NCBI RefSeq assembly: GCF_013410405.1
Contig: NZ_JACCFK010000001.1
Coordinates: forward strand, 2,728,001-2,792,000
Source: Amycolatopsis endophytica
Lineage (GTDB): Bacteria > Actinomycetota > Actinomycetes > Mycobacteriales > Pseudonocardiaceae
Direction: 5' to 3'
Length of the DNA: 64,000 bases
Below, in pieces: positions 26,282-36,287 of the stretch; position 1 is the stretch's first letter; the number at the start of each line of letters is the position of its first letter. The notes below the pieces were generated by a model that was not told the origin of the DNA, did no database searches, and worked only from the letters and a program-made list of their open reading frames with translations. A program made the position numbers and the translations under genes.

Positions 26282-27257
26282 GGGCGGCCTCCTCGTGGGT
26301 CCGCGGCTGCTCGGCGTCCCGCAGTGAGCGACCGGTCAGCGTCAGGAACACGTCATCCAGCGTCGGCCGGTGCACCTGCATCGAGGTCATCGGGATGCCC
26401 TGGGAATCGAGGTGCCGCAACAGTTCCGGCAGCGCGGTGTCCCCGCGCGGCACCCGGAACCGCACCACGTCGTCGCCGAGGGTCACTTCGTGTGCCCCTT
26501 CCAGGTGCCCGGCGAGCTCCGCCGCCGCGCCGACGAACTCCGGTGCGACGCCGATCGTGACCCCGTCACCGGACACACGGGCTTTGAGCGAGTCCGGCGT
26601 CCCCTCGGCGACGATCTCACCGTTGTCGATCACCAGGACCCGATCGCACAGCGAGTCGGCCTCGTCCAGGTAGTGCGTGGTGAGGAACAGCGTGACCCCG
26701 CGCTCCGCGCGCAGCCGGCGGATGTGGTCCCACAGGTTCGCCCGGCTCTGCGGGTCGAGTCCCGTGGTCGGTTCGTCGAAGAAGATCAGCTTCGGGTCGT
26801 GGACCAGGCTGAGCGCGATGTCCATCCGCCGCCGTTGCCCGCCGGAGAGCGTCTTCGTCAGCCGCTGGTCCAGGTTCACCAGGTCGAGTTGCTCGACCAG
26901 CTCCTGGCCGCGGCGCCGCGCGTCGGCCTTGCTCATGCCGTAGAGGCGGCCCTGGAGCTCGATTTCCTCGATCACCCGCATTTCCGGCGTGACGCCACCG
27001 CCCTGGGCGACGTAGCCGATCTGCCTGCGCACCCCGACCGGATCGGCGAGCAGATCGCGCCCGGCCACCTGCGCCTCGCCCGCGGTGGGCCGCAGGAGGG
27101 TGGTCAGCATGCGCAGGGTCGTGGTCTTCCCCGCGCCGTTCGGGCCGAGGAACCCCACCAGCTCACCCTCGGTCACTTCGATGTCGACGCCCTTGACGGC
27201 CTCGACGCTGCGGCCGCGCGCGGTGAACGTCCGCGCCAGGCCGCGTGCCCTGATCAT
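26271..27257 (-). CDS. DrrA-type ABC exporter ATPase
   Basis: A 328-residue ATPase. Walker A GPNGAGKTT lies at about 38-46, LSGGQRRRMDIALSL at about 137-151, Walker B LIFFDEPTTGLDP at about 157-169, and a canonical switch His in TTHYLDEAD near 195. The C-terminal DrrA-specific region (TSMQVHRPTLDDVFLTLTGR) is complete. The ATG at 27257 is followed by the usual MIRARGLARTFTARG. Sixteen bases upstream of it lies a perfect 16-bp palindrome, one of two matching PadR-type sites. It forms an operon with the downstream permease and follows the padR gene on the same strand. Confidence 0.93.
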   Translation of the reverse strand: MIRARGLARTFTARGRSVEAVKGVDIEVTEGELVGFLGPNGAGKTTTLRMLTTLLRPTAGEAQVAGRDLLADPVGVRRQIGYVAQGGGVTPEMRVIEEIELQGRLYGMSKADARRRGQELVEQLDLVNLDQRLTKTLSGGQRRRMDIALSLVHDPKLIFFDEPTTGLDPQSRANLWDHIRRLRAERGVTLFLTTHYLDEADSLCDRVLVIDNGEIVAEGTPDSLKARVSGDGVTIGVAPEFVGAAAELAGHLEGAHEVTLGDDVVRFRVPRGDTALPELLRHLDSQGIPMTSMQVHRPTLDDVFLTLTGRSLRDAEQPRTHEEAAHVA

Positions 27258-27273
27258 GCGATCCCCCTTCGAG

Positions 27274-27289
27274 TAGTCAAATTTGACTA
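27274..27289. promoter_or_regulatory. PadR-type operator, perfect palindrome
   Basis: TAGTCAAATTTGACTA is a perfect 16-bp palindrome just upstream of the exporter ATPase start. A second near-copy lies 51 bases away. PadR repressors bind such AT-rich palindromes, and the padR gene is immediately upstream, so it is the likely binder. Confidence 0.7.
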
Positions 27290-27324
27290 GTGATGGTGGC
27301 CACTCTTACTCAGGTATCGCGTCG

Positions 27325-27340
27325 TAGTCAAATTTGATTA
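27325..27340. promoter_or_regulatory. Second PadR-type operator
   Basis: TAGTCAAATTTGATTA differs from the first site at one position. It lies six bases past the padR stop codon, at the far end of the short region that must contain the exporter promoter. Two sites would allow cooperative or looped repression. Confidence 0.65.
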
Positions 27341-27345
27341 CTTGA

Positions 27346-27945
27346 TCAGCGCGGTGGCTCGCCGAAGCTGCGACCCGGGTCGTCGGCCATCACGTACTCG
27401 CCTTCTTCGAGCCGTTTGACCAGATTGCGGACCCACTCCATGGTCGCCGAGACGTTCGCCGCCCACAGCCGGTACAGCTCGTTCACGTGGGCGGGCTGCC
27501 CCCACTCCGTGCCGTGTCCCAGCACGTGCCGCACCGAGGCGAGCTGGCCCTCCATCTGCGTGAGCCGGTGCTGGAGGAGCGAGATCGTGCGCCGCCGGGG
27601 CAGGCAGGTCAGGAACGTCAGCGCCGCGGCGAAGCCGAACGCGTTCTGCGCGTCGTTCTCGCCCAGCTCGCTCAGCATCTGGCTCAGCCGGACCACGAAC
27701 TCGCTCTCACCGTCGTCCGTCAGCCGGTAGGCGACCCGGTCCGGGCCGCGGCCATCGGGCTCCTCGGCCACCGCCTCCAGCAGTCCTTCGGCGGCCATCT
27801 TCTTCAGCGCGTGGTAGATCGATCCCGGCTGGACGTTCGCCCACCGGTCGGCGGACCAGGTCAGCAGCTCGCGCCGCACCTGGTAACCGTGCGCCTTGCC
27901 GTACATCCGTACGACGCCGAGCACCAGCAACCGCGTCGGCGACAC
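27346..27945 (-). CDS. PadR family transcriptional regulator
   Basis: A 199-residue regulator. The N-terminal winged helix is PadR-like (RLLVLGVVRMYGKAHGYQVR, then SIYHALKKMAAEGLL, and the wing RVAYRLTDDGESEF). A C-terminal helical Vir_act_alpha-like dimerisation domain follows, ending with RLWAANVSATMEW. The GTG at 27945 has AAGGAGGT four to five bases upstream. It sits directly upstream of the DrrAB-type operon on the same strand, with two palindromes between. Control of the exporter in response to its drug substrate is the usual arrangement. Divergent metG lies 62 bases away. Confidence 0.9.
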   Translation of the reverse strand: MSPTRLLVLGVVRMYGKAHGYQVRRELLTWSADRWANVQPGSIYHALKKMAAEGLLEAVAEEPDGRGPDRVAYRLTDDGESEFVVRLSQMLSELGENDAQNAFGFAAALTFLTCLPRRRTISLLQHRLTQMEGQLASVRHVLGHGTEWGQPAHVNELYRLWAANVSATMEWVRNLVKRLEEGEYVMADDPGRSFGEPPR

Positions 27946-27992
27946 CGGACCTCCTTAAGCCTTCCCGGTAACAATGCACGAGACGCCATCCG

Positions 27993-27998
27993 TACGCT
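27993..27998 (+). promoter_or_regulatory. -10 element of near-leaderless metG
   Basis: TACGCT ends eight bases before the metG ATG at 28007, and there is no ribosome-binding site in between. A leaderless or nearly leaderless transcript is inferred. Confidence 0.4.
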
Positions 27999-28006
27999 AA
28001 ACAGGC

Positions 28007-29809
28007 ATGAGCATCCCTGTGTTGACGGCGGTGGCCTGGCCTTATGCCAACGGGCCCCGTCACATCGGCCACGTCTCCGGTTTCGGCGTCCCGTCCGACG
28101 TGTTCTCGCGCTACCAGCGAATGGCCGGCAACCGGGTGCTCATGGTGTCCGGGACCGACGAACACGGCACGCCGATCACGGTTCAGGCCGACAAGGAGGG
28201 CCTCACCTCCCAGCAGACCGCCGACAAGTACACCCGGCAGATCGGCCAGGACCTGCAGGGGCTCGGGCTGACCTACGACCTGTTCACCCGCACCAGCACC
28301 GGCAACCACGCCGAGGTCACGCAGCAGATCTTCCTCGCGTTGTATCGCAACGGCTATGTCGTGCCCAAGACGACGACGGGCGCGATCAGCCCGTCCACCG
28401 GCCGGACGCTGCCCGACCGCTACATCGAGGGCACCTGCCCGATCTGCGGTTACGACGGCGCCCGCGGCGACCAGTGCGACAACTGCGGCAACCAGCTCGA
28501 CGCCGCCGAGCTGATCAACCCGAAGTCGCGCATCAACGGCGAGACGCCGAAGTTCGTCGAGACCGAGCACCTGTTCCTCGACCTGCCCGCCTTCACCGAG
28601 AGCCTCGGCAAATGGCTGGCGACGAAGACCTTCTGGCGGCCCAACGTCGTCAACTTCACCAAGAACCTCCTCGACGACATGCGGCCCCGTCCGATCACCC
28701 GTGACCTGGACTGGGGTGTGAAGATCCCGCTGGACGGCTGGCGCGACCAGCCGCTCAAGCGGTTCTACGTGTGGTTCGACGCGGTGATCGGCTACTTCTC
28801 GGCCAGTGTCGAGTGGGCGCGGCGCAGCGGGGACCCGGACGCGTGGCAGGAGTTCTGGACCAACCCGGACGCCCGCGCCTACCACTTCATGGGCAAGGAC
28901 AACATCACCTTCCACGCCCAGATCTGGCCGGCGTTGTTGCTGGGTCACAACGCCGAGGGCGACCGGGTCGCTCCTGGTGGCGGGGTCGGCCCGTACGGCA
29001 GGCTCAACCTGCCGTACGAGATCGTCTCCAGTGAGTTCCTGACCATGAGCGGGTCGAAGTTCTCCACCTCGCGCGGCACCGTCATCTACGTCAACGACTT
29101 CCTGCGCGAGTTCGGACCGGACACGCTGCGCTACTTCATCGCGGTGGCGGGCCCGGAGACCCAGGACACCGACTTCACCTGGGACGAGTTCGTGCGCCGC
29201 ACCAACTTCGAGCTGGCCAACGAATGGGGCAACCTGGTCAACCGCTCGATCTCGATGGCGCACAAGAACAACGGTGCCATCCCGGCCCCGGTCAAGCCGG
29301 CCGCCGCGGACGAGGAGTTGAAGGCGCTGTCCCGCAAGGCGTTCGAGACCGTGGGCGGGCACCTGCAGCGGTCCCGGTTCAAGCTGGCCGCCGGCGAGGC
29401 GATGCGGGTCGTGTCCGCGGCCAACCGGTACCTGTCCGACCAGGAGCCATGGAAGCTCAAGGACGATCCGGAGCGGCGCGACGCGGTGCTGCACACCGCG
29501 TTGCAGGTCGTGTCGGACGCGAACACGCTGCTCACGCCGTTCCTGCCGCATTCGGCGCAGAAGGTGCACGAGGCGCTGGGTGGCACCGGCGTGTGGGCGG
29601 CGCAGCCGGAGCTCAAGGACGTCGAGGACCTCGACATCCCGGACCGGATCAACCCGATCCTGACCGGTGACTACGCGGCCGAGCAGGCGCGCTGGGAGTC
29701 GGTGCCGGTCGAGGTGGGCCGTCCGCTGGCGAAGCCGACGCCGTTGTTCGCCAAGCTCGACCCGAAGCTGGGCGAGACCGGCCCGGAGTGGGCCCCGATC
29801 GCGCCGTGA
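28007..29809 (+). CDS. metG: Methionyl-tRNA synthetase
   Basis: A 600-residue class I synthetase that charges tRNA-Met. The HIGH motif appears in [13 protein letters not shown] (about residues 14-26). A zinc knuckle is visible as [18 protein letters not shown] (about 144-161). The second catalytic motif reads [12 protein letters not shown] (about 346), a KMSKS variant. An anticodon-binding helical domain covers the C-terminal third; there is no C-terminal EMAP/tRNA-binding extension. The stop overlaps the tatD start (GTGA), linking it to tatD as in many actinobacteria. Confidence 0.97.
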   Translation: MSIPVLTAVAWPYANGPRHIGHVSGFGVPSDVFSRYQRMAGNRVLMVSGTDEHGTPITVQADKEGLTSQQTADKYTRQIGQDLQGLGLTYDLFTRTSTGNHAEVTQQIFLALYRNGYVVPKTTTGAISPSTGRTLPDRYIEGTCPICGYDGARGDQCDNCGNQLDAAELINPKSRINGETPKFVETEHLFLDLPAFTESLGKWLATKTFWRPNVVNFTKNLLDDMRPRPITRDLDWGVKIPLDGWRDQPLKRFYVWFDAVIGYFSASVEWARRSGDPDAWQEFWTNPDARAYHFMGKDNITFHAQIWPALLLGHNAEGDRVAPGGGVGPYGRLNLPYEIVSSEFLTMSGSKFSTSRGTVIYVNDFLREFGPDTLRYFIAVAGPETQDTDFTWDEFVRRTNFELANEWGNLVNRSISMAHKNNGAIPAPVKPAAADEELKALSRKAFETVGGHLQRSRFKLAAGEAMRVVSAANRYLSDQEPWKLKDDPERRDAVLHTALQVVSDANTLLTPFLPHSAQKVHEALGGTGVWAAQPELKDVEDLDIPDRINPILTGDYAAEQARWESVPVEVGRPLAKPTPLFAKLDPKLGETGPEWAPIAP

Positions 29810-30636
29810 GCAGGACGGAACGGCCCCCGGTGCCGGAGCGTCTTCCGGCGCCGGTGGTCGACTCGCACACGCACCTGGACGCCTGCGGCGCGGTCACGGC
29901 GGCCGACGTGGCCGAGCGGGCCGACCGCGCCGAGGCGGCCGGGGTGACGCGCATGGTGACCGTCGCCGACGATCTCGACGCCGCCCGCTGGGCCGCCGAA
30001 GCATCCACTTGGGACGCGCGGGTGTGGGCGGCGGTCGCCATCCATCCCACGCGCACCAAGGACTTCGGCGAGCCGGAACGGTCCGAAATAGAGCGTCTGG
30101 CGCGGCGGGACCGGGTGGTCGCGGTCGGTGAGACCGGCCTGGACTACTACTGGGACTACTCGCCGCCGGAGGCCCAGCAGGAGGCGTTCCGGTGGCACAT
30201 CGACCTCGCCAAGCGCGTGGGCAAACCGCTGATGATCCACGACCGGGACGCGCACGAAGACGTGCTCCGGATCCTGGACGAGGAGGGCGCGCCGGAGACG
30301 GTGGTGTTCCACTGTTTCTCCGGCGACGAGGACATCGCGCGCCGGTGCGTGGACGCCGGTTACGTGCTGTCCTTCGCCGGCACGGTCACGTTCCGCAACG
30401 CCCGTGCTCTGCAGGCCGCGGCGAAGCTGGTGCCGTCCGGGCAGTTCCTCGTCGAGACCGACGCGCCCTTCCTGACACCCCATCCGTACCGCGGACGCCC
30501 GAACGAACCGTATTGCACCGCCTACACGGTCGCGTTCCTCGCCGACCTCCGGTCGGAGCCGCTGGAACAGGTCTGTTCGGCGGTATCCACCGCGGCCGAA
30601 CGCGTCTTCCGGCTCCCGTCCGTCACATCGAGTTGA
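29806..30636 (+). CDS. tatD: TatD family metal-dependent hydrolase/DNase
   Basis: A 276-residue TIM-barrel hydrolase with 3'-5' exonuclease activity in characterised relatives. Metal ligands are visible in [12 protein letters not shown] (about residues 16-27), [14 protein letters not shown] (Glu, about 107-120), [12 protein letters not shown], and [11 protein letters not shown] late Asp lies in [16 protein letters not shown]. The GTG at 29806 overlaps the metG stop by four bases. It lies upstream of rpfB and rsmA, the same order as in M. tuberculosis. Confidence 0.95.
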   Translation: MSRTERPPVPERLPAPVVDSHTHLDACGAVTAADVAERADRAEAAGVTRMVTVADDLDAARWAAEASTWDARVWAAVAIHPTRTKDFGEPERSEIERLARRDRVVAVGETGLDYYWDYSPPEAQQEAFRWHIDLAKRVGKPLMIHDRDAHEDVLRILDEEGAPETVVFHCFSGDEDIARRCVDAGYVLSFAGTVTFRNARALQAAAKLVPSGQFLVETDAPFLTPHPYRGRPNEPYCTAYTVAFLADLRSEPLEQVCSAVSTAAERVFRLPSVTSS

Positions 30637-30711
30637 ACCGGCTGCGACATTCGTGGAAATCAACCATCCAGCTGGCGGAGTGACGAACGCCACGACATTC
30701 CATCCGGTGTT

Positions 30712-30739
30712 TGCGCAACCCGGCGAGGTCCGTTACTGT
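30712..30739 (+). promoter_or_regulatory. Candidate rpfB promoter
   Basis: TTGCGC (30712-30717) and TACTGT (30734-30739) are separated by 16 bases, a reasonable sigma-A-type promoter. It would give a leader of about 120 bases before the rpfB start. I looked for the c-di-AMP (ydaO) riboswitch often seen before rpf genes and do not find its GGGGGAACC core. Confidence 0.4.
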
Positions 30740-30845
30740 CCCGTGACCGTGCCGCATGATCGCTCCAACCGGGCGAAGCGGGACACCCGGAGTCAAGCCA
30801 GTGCAGGTCGGGATCGGGGATGGCGACGACTCGCGGGAGCCGTAG

Positions 30846-32306
<1,461 letters not shown>

Positions 32307-32324
32307 CCCTCGCCGACCTCCCAT

Positions 32325-32362
32325 GATGACCCCGGCCCAGGCCGGGGTCATCTGCTTTTTTT
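32325..32362 (+). terminator. Intrinsic terminator after rpfB
   Basis: GATGACCCCGGC and GCCGGGGTCATC form a perfect 12-bp stem with a CCAG loop, followed by TGC and a run of seven T. This is the clearest rho-independent terminator in the window. Confidence 0.92.
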
Positions 32363-32544
32363 CACGCACACTTCCGCGCACGAACGTGGAACTCACGCAC
32401 GCAACCCCCACCCGGCAACGCACCGCGCCCACCCTCCGAACCACTCCTCTCCCGCAACCCGATTCCCAGCCAAGCCGCACACCCGCCAAGCCGCGCACCG
32501 CAACCGCGCGTCAAGCAACCCCACGCGGCGGCTACCATCAGCGC
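32363..32544 (+). promoter_or_regulatory. G-poor, C/A-rich spacer with -10 element for leaderless rsmA
   Basis: The spacer is strikingly poor in G on this strand, with repeated CCGCAC/CACGCA words, and holds no gene I can support. TACCAT at 32533-32538 ends six bases before the rsmA GTG at 32545, the spacing of a leaderless start. A G-poor, C-rich RNA strand could also be a Rho-loading (rut-like) region for read-through past the rpfB terminator. Confidence 0.4.
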
Positions 32545-33393
32545 GTGACTGCACTGCTCGGACCGGCCGAGATCCGTGGGCTGGCCGCCGAGCTGGACAT
32601 TCGGCCGACGAAGAAACTCGGCCAGAACTTCGTCCACGACCCGAACACGGTCCGCCGCATCGTGGACCTCTCAAAGGTCAGCGACACCGACCACGTCCTC
32701 GAAATCGGCCCCGGCCTCGGCTCCCTGACTCTGGGGCTCCTGGGCTCCGGCGCGCGGGTCACCGCGATCGAAATCGACCCGGTGCTCGCCACCCGACTGC
32801 CGGTCACCATCGCCGAGCGTGCTCCCGAAGCGCGGTTCACCGTCCGCACCCAGGACGCCCTCAAGCTCGCCGCCGCGGACCTGCCGGACCCGCCGACACA
32901 CCTCGTCGCGAATCTGCCGTACAACGTCGCCGTGCCGGTCGTGCTGCACCTGCTGGCCGAGTTGCCGTCGCTGGCGCACGGGCTGGTGATGGTGCAGACC
33001 GAGGTCGCCGACCGCATGGCCGCGGGGCCCGGCAGCCGGATCTACGGGGTACCGAGCGTGAAGATCGCCTGGTACGGGACGGCCCGCAAGGTGGCGCCCG
33101 TGCCCCGTGCCGTGTTCTGGCCGGTACCGAATGTCGACTCCGCGCTGGTGTCCTTCGAGCGCGCCGCGGAGCCGGCCGCTGACCGGGGCGAGGTGTTCGC
33201 CGTCGTCGACGCCGCCTTCGCCCAGCGGCGCAAGACCCTCCGTGCCGCGCTGTCTTCGTGGGCCGGTTCGGGTGAGCGGGCGGAGGCGATCCTGCGTGCG
33301 GCGGGCATCGATCCGCGCACGCGCGGTGAGCAGCTCGAAGTAAGGGACTTCGTGCGGATCGCTGAGGGCAGGGCCTTACCACCGTCCGTGTGA
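32545..33393 (+). CDS. rsmA: 16S rRNA (adenine1518/1519-N6)-dimethyltransferase
   Basis: A 282-residue KsgA-type enzyme that dimethylates two adjacent adenines in helix 45 of 16S rRNA; loss gives kasugamycin resistance in other bacteria. The lead block [20 protein letters not shown] is typical. SAM motif I is [12 protein letters not shown] (about residues 52-63), the acidic motif AIEIDPVLA, and the catalytic motif [12 protein letters not shown] (about 118-127). The C-terminal helical domain ends with [15 protein letters not shown]. The GTG at 32545 gives the standard short N-terminus. It follows rpfB as in mycobacteria, but an insertion separates it from ispE. Confidence 0.95.
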   Translation: MTALLGPAEIRGLAAELDIRPTKKLGQNFVHDPNTVRRIVDLSKVSDTDHVLEIGPGLGSLTLGLLGSGARVTAIEIDPVLATRLPVTIAERAPEARFTVRTQDALKLAAADLPDPPTHLVANLPYNVAVPVVLHLLAELPSLAHGLVMVQTEVADRMAAGPGSRIYGVPSVKIAWYGTARKVAPVPRAVFWPVPNVDSALVSFERAAEPAADRGEVFAVVDAAFAQRRKTLRAALSSWAGSGERAEAILRAAGIDPRTRGEQLEVRDFVRIAEGRALPPSV

Positions 33394-33420
33394 TCTCGCA
33401 CCCTGATCCGCGTCGGAGAC

Positions 33421-33452
33421 TTGCCAAGAAGACGTGAAGTCCGTTCTACTCT
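33421..33452 (+). promoter_or_regulatory. Candidate promoter of the SAM riboswitch transcript
   Basis: TTGCCA at 33421 and a CTACTCT block at 33446-33452 lie just ahead of the riboswitch P1 stem. The spacing is slightly long (18-20), so the exact -10 is uncertain. Confidence 0.35.
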
Positions 33453-33460
33453 GTGGAGTA

Positions 33461-33546
33461 TCCATCCCGAGCGGCTGAGAGACCTGGCTCGCCGAAGCCG
33501 CAGCAACCACCCCACCGGGGCAGGTGCTACCGCCAGGACCGATGGA
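33461..33546 (+). promoter_or_regulatory. SAM-I (S-box) riboswitch
   Basis: An RNA of about 86 bases. The outer stem P1 pairs TCCATC (33461) with GATGGA (33541-33546). The S-box core is recognisable: GAGCGGCTGAGAGACCTGGC, then CGCCGAAGCCGCAGCAACC, a CCCACCGGGG-type P3 hairpin, and AGGTGCTACCGCCAGGACC. It resembles actinobacterial SAM-I members ahead of methionine genes. It lies 187 bases before a MetN-like ATPase gene and directly before a short leader ORF. Because the 3' P1 strand GATGGAGG contains that ORF's ribosome-binding site, SAM binding could block its translation. Confidence 0.85.
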
Positions 33547-33553
33547 GGACCCT

Positions 33554-33628
33554 GTGTACCGCACAATGCTCACGAGGCGCCGCGTCGTCGACGAATGTCG
33601 TCGCACGGTCTGTGCGTGTCGTCGCTGA
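33554..33628 (+). CDS. 24-residue sulfur-type leader peptide
   Basis: A short ORF (GTG start, product MYRTMLTRRRVVDECRRTVC followed by ACRR) begins five bases after GGAGG, which itself lies in the 3' strand of the riboswitch P1 stem. It has three Cys codons near its end and the LTRRRxVDxCR pattern. That pattern is shared by small actinobacterial leader peptides found upstream of cysteine and methionine genes, several of which act as cysteine-responsive attenuators. Start, ribosome-binding site and composition all fit a real translated leader. It would let translation state, hence Cys-tRNA supply, affect the downstream metN-like gene. The regulatory role is inferred. Confidence 0.65.
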   Translation: MYRTMLTRRRVVDECRRTVCACRR

Positions 33629-33733
33629 CCGTTTTCCCCTAACCCCTTTGCCTGTCTTCGCCTGACTGTCCTCAGTGGACGGTCTCCTTGGTGTGCGGTC
33701 GGCGCGTTCGCGCCCGTTGTGCTGGAGCCATTC

Positions 33734-34747
33734 GTGATCACTGTCGAAAACCTGACCAAGTCCTATACCGGTGCCGCTGCGCCCGTCCACGCTCTGCGGG
33801 ACGTCAACGTCGAGGTGCCCGCCGGCGCACTCTTCGGCGTCGTCGGCCCCGCCGGCTCCGGCAAGTCGACCCTCGCCCGCTGCATCGCGCTGCAGGAGAA
33901 GCCGGACCGGGGCGTGGTGCGCCTCGACGGACTGAGCACCGCCGGACTGGAGGGACGGCGGCTGCGTGAGGTGCGCCGCCAGGTCGCGGTGCTGGACGCT
34001 CAGCCCGTGCTGCACGCCGAGCGCACCGTGGCGGGCAACGTCGCGGTGCCGCTGGAGCAGCTGGGCGTCGAGGGGCCGCAGCGTCGCAGCCGGGTGGGCC
34101 GCCTGCTCGACCTGGCCGGCCTGACTCAGCGTGCCGCGCTGCGGCCGAGCGAACTCACCCCCGGTCAGCGGCGTCGCGTCGCGCTCGCCCGTTCGCTCGC
34201 CGCGGCCCCGGCCGTGTTGCTCGCCGACGATCCGACCGGCGGGATCGCGGCCGAGGAGAGCGGCGGTGTGCTGACCGTCCTCGATCGCGCGCGGGCCGAG
34301 CTCGGCGTGACCGTGCTGCTGACCACGCAGGACGGTGCCACCGTGCGCCGCGTCTGCGATGGGGTCGGTCTGCTGGATAACGGGCGTCTCGTCGAGCAGG
34401 GCACCGTGCTGGAGCTGCTCGCCGACCCGTCGAGCCGGATCGCGCGGAGCCTGCTGCCCGCGATCGACACGCCGCGGTCCCAGTCGGCGGGCTACGACCG
34501 GTCCGCCGATGTCGTGCTGATCGGTTTCGCGGCCGTCGGCGCGCTGCTGCCGGAAGCTTCGGCGCGGTTCGACGTCGAGCTGGCCACCATCGGCGGCGGC
34601 CTGACCCGGGTCGGCGACACCCCGGTGGCCCGCTTCCGGATCGGCGTGAACGGCACGCAGGCCGACACCGCGCTGGCGTGGATCGCCGACCGCGGCGCGC
34701 ACGTCGTGCAGCCGAAGGAAGGCCCGAAGAGCGTCGTCGCGGCGTGA
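33734..34747 (+). CDS. Orphan MetN-like ABC ATPase with NIL domain and altered catalytic motifs
   Basis: A 337-residue protein built like MetN, the ATPase of the methionine ABC importer. It has an ABC domain (residues 1-235) and a C-terminal NIL domain (about 255-330) that in MetN binds methionine for feedback inhibition. Walker A is normal (GPAGSGKS, 38-45). The other motifs are altered: the signature is LTPGQ, Walker B reads VLLADDPTGG with Asp for the catalytic Glu, and the switch reads TTQD with Gln for His. No metI or metQ is nearby. The GTG at 33734 (MITVENLTKSY) is preferred over one five codons earlier because GGAG precedes it. The riboswitch and leader peptide upstream tie it to sulfur metabolism. 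It may be a weak ATPase or a regulator. Confidence 0.8.
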   Translation: MITVENLTKSYTGAAAPVHALRDVNVEVPAGALFGVVGPAGSGKSTLARCIALQEKPDRGVVRLDGLSTAGLEGRRLREVRRQVAVLDAQPVLHAERTVAGNVAVPLEQLGVEGPQRRSRVGRLLDLAGLTQRAALRPSELTPGQRRRVALARSLAAAPAVLLADDPTGGIAAEESGGVLTVLDRARAELGVTVLLTTQDGATVRRVCDGVGLLDNGRLVEQGTVLELLADPSSRIARSLLPAIDTPRSQSAGYDRSADVVLIGFAAVGALLPEASARFDVELATIGGGLTRVGDTPVARFRIGVNGTQADTALAWIADRGAHVVQPKEGPKSVVAA

Positions 34748-34751
34748 GGAC

Positions 34752-34775
34752 GGGGGCGCCCCGCAGGGCGCCCCC
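34752..34775. terminator. Bidirectional hairpin terminator between metN-like and MFS genes
   Basis: GGGGGCGCCC (34752-34761) and GGGCGCCCCC (34766-34775) form a perfect 10-bp stem with a CGCA loop between the two convergent stop codons. The T-tract is weak on the plus strand (TCGTTT). Confidence 0.8.
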
Positions 34776-34780
34776 TCGTT

Positions 34781-36196
34781 TCACTTGCGGCGGGCGAGCA
34801 AACCGACGGCGATCGCGCCGAGCGCCACGATCCCGGCGGCCCAGCCGTTGGCGACCGCGTAGCCGTGCACGGTCGCGGCGGGCAGGCTCAGGCCCACCAC
34901 CGAACCGGTCGCGCTCGCGGCGATCGTGTTCAGCGATGCCGTGCCCAGTGACGCGCCCACCTGCTGCGACGTGGTGATGAACGCCGAGGCGACTCCCGCG
35001 TCCTTCGGCTCCACCCGCGCGGTCGCGATGTTCATGACCGTCGGCATCGCCAGCCCGGCGCCCGCGCCGAGCACCAGCTCCATGGGCAGGATCAGCGACG
35101 CGTACGAGGTGTCCACGGACAGCTGGGTCAGCGTCGCGAGTCCGGCGGCCATCAGCAGGAGCCCGGTCACCAGGAGCGGGCGCGGCCCGGTCCGCGGGAT
35201 GAGCCGTCGCGTCAGCAGCGTCGAGACCGTCACGTTGGCCAGCATGAACGGCAGGAAGGCGAGACCGGCGCCGAGCGCGCCGAAGCCCATGATCGCCTGC
35301 AGCTGGTAGGTGATGAACAGGAACATCCCGAACATGCCGAACGCGGCGACCGCGATCGTCAGGAAGCCGGACGAGCGGGCCCGGTCGGACAGGATCTGCA
35401 GCGGCAGCAACGGGTTGCCCACGCGGCTCTGCCGGATGACGAACGTGGCCAGCAGCACGACGGCACCGGCCAGGCAGCCGAGCACGACGGCCGAGCCCCA
35501 GCCGCGGGTGGCGGCCTCGGACAGGCCGTAGACCAGGCCGGCGATCCCGGCGCTGCCCAGGATCCCGCTGGTCCAGTCCAGCCGCGTGGAGCGGTGGCCG
35601 GGCACGTGCGGCAGGACGAACCAGCCGGCGACGGCCGCGGCGATCGCGATCGGCAGGTTCACGTACAGGCACCAGCGCCAGGACGCGTACTCGGCCAGCG
35701 CGCCGCCTGCCAGCAGCCCGAGCGCGCCGCCGGACATCATGATCGCGCTGAAGATCCCGAACGCCTTCGCGCGTTCCTTCGTCTCGGTGAACGTGATGGT
35801 CAGCAGCGACAGCGTGGACGGGGCGAGCAGCGCGGCGAAGACCCCCTGGGCCGCGCGGGCGGCGATGAGGAGACCGGGACCGGAGGCCATCCCGCCGAGC
35901 GCGGAGGCCGCGGCGAACCCGAGCGCGCCGACGATGAGCGTGTTCTTGCGGCCCAGCCGGTCGGCGAGCCGCCCGCCGAGCAGCAGCAGGCCGCCGAAGG
36001 CCAGCGTGTAGGCGCTGATGGTCCACTGGCGGGCGACGTCGGACATGCCGAGGTCGGCCTGCGCGGTGGGCAGCGCGATGTTGACGATCGTGGTGTCGAC
36101 GATGACCAGCAGCTGGGCGAGCCCGATGACGGCGAGTGCCCACCACCGTCTCTGGTCCGCGGGCGCCGCGACCGGCGCCGAAGTGGTTGTCGTCAT
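34781..36196 (-). CDS. MFS multidrug efflux transporter (DHA2/EmrB-QacA type)
   Basis: A 471-residue drug/proton antiporter with about 13-14 membrane segments. The N-terminal block LLVIVDTTIVNIALPTAQ carries the DHA2 motif with Asp in the first helix. The motif A loop reads GGRLADRLGRKNTL (about residues 77-90), and motif C GALGLLAGGAL lies near 157. The gene is divergent from a TetR gene 141 bases away, with two matching 22-bp palindromes between, so drug-inducible expression is likely. It has no place in the conserved rsmA-ispE order and looks like an insertion. Confidence 0.92.
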   Translation of the reverse strand: MTTTTSAPVAAPADQRRWWALAVIGLAQLLVIVDTTIVNIALPTAQADLGMSDVARQWTISAYTLAFGGLLLLGGRLADRLGRKNTLIVGALGFAAASALGGMASGPGLLIAARAAQGVFAALLAPSTLSLLTITFTETKERAKAFGIFSAIMMSGGALGLLAGGALAEYASWRWCLYVNLPIAIAAAVAGWFVLPHVPGHRSTRLDWTSGILGSAGIAGLVYGLSEAATRGWGSAVVLGCLAGAVVLLATFVIRQSRVGNPLLPLQILSDRARSSGFLTIAVAAFGMFGMFLFITYQLQAIMGFGALGAGLAFLPFMLANVTVSTLLTRRLIPRTGPRPLLVTGLLLMAAGLATLTQLSVDTSYASLILPMELVLGAGAGLAMPTVMNIATARVEPKDAGVASAFITTSQQVGASLGTASLNTIAASATGSVVGLSLPAATVHGYAVANGWAAGIVALGAIAVGLLARRK

Positions 36197-36242
36197 GATG
36201 GAACCCCCTGGTGGACGACTGGGTTAGACTTGGGATCAACCA

Positions 36243-36264
36243 TTGCTAGTCGGCCGACAAGTAA
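36243..36264. promoter_or_regulatory. TetR-type operator 1 (MFS/tetR)
   Basis: TTGCTAGTCGGCCGACAAGT (plus AA) is a 22-bp imperfect palindrome centred on the perfect GTCGGCCGAC. It lies 47 bases upstream of the MFS start and 74 bases before the TetR start. Confidence 0.75.
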
Positions 36265-36287
36265 TGGCTGACCGCACGGTAGGCGCA

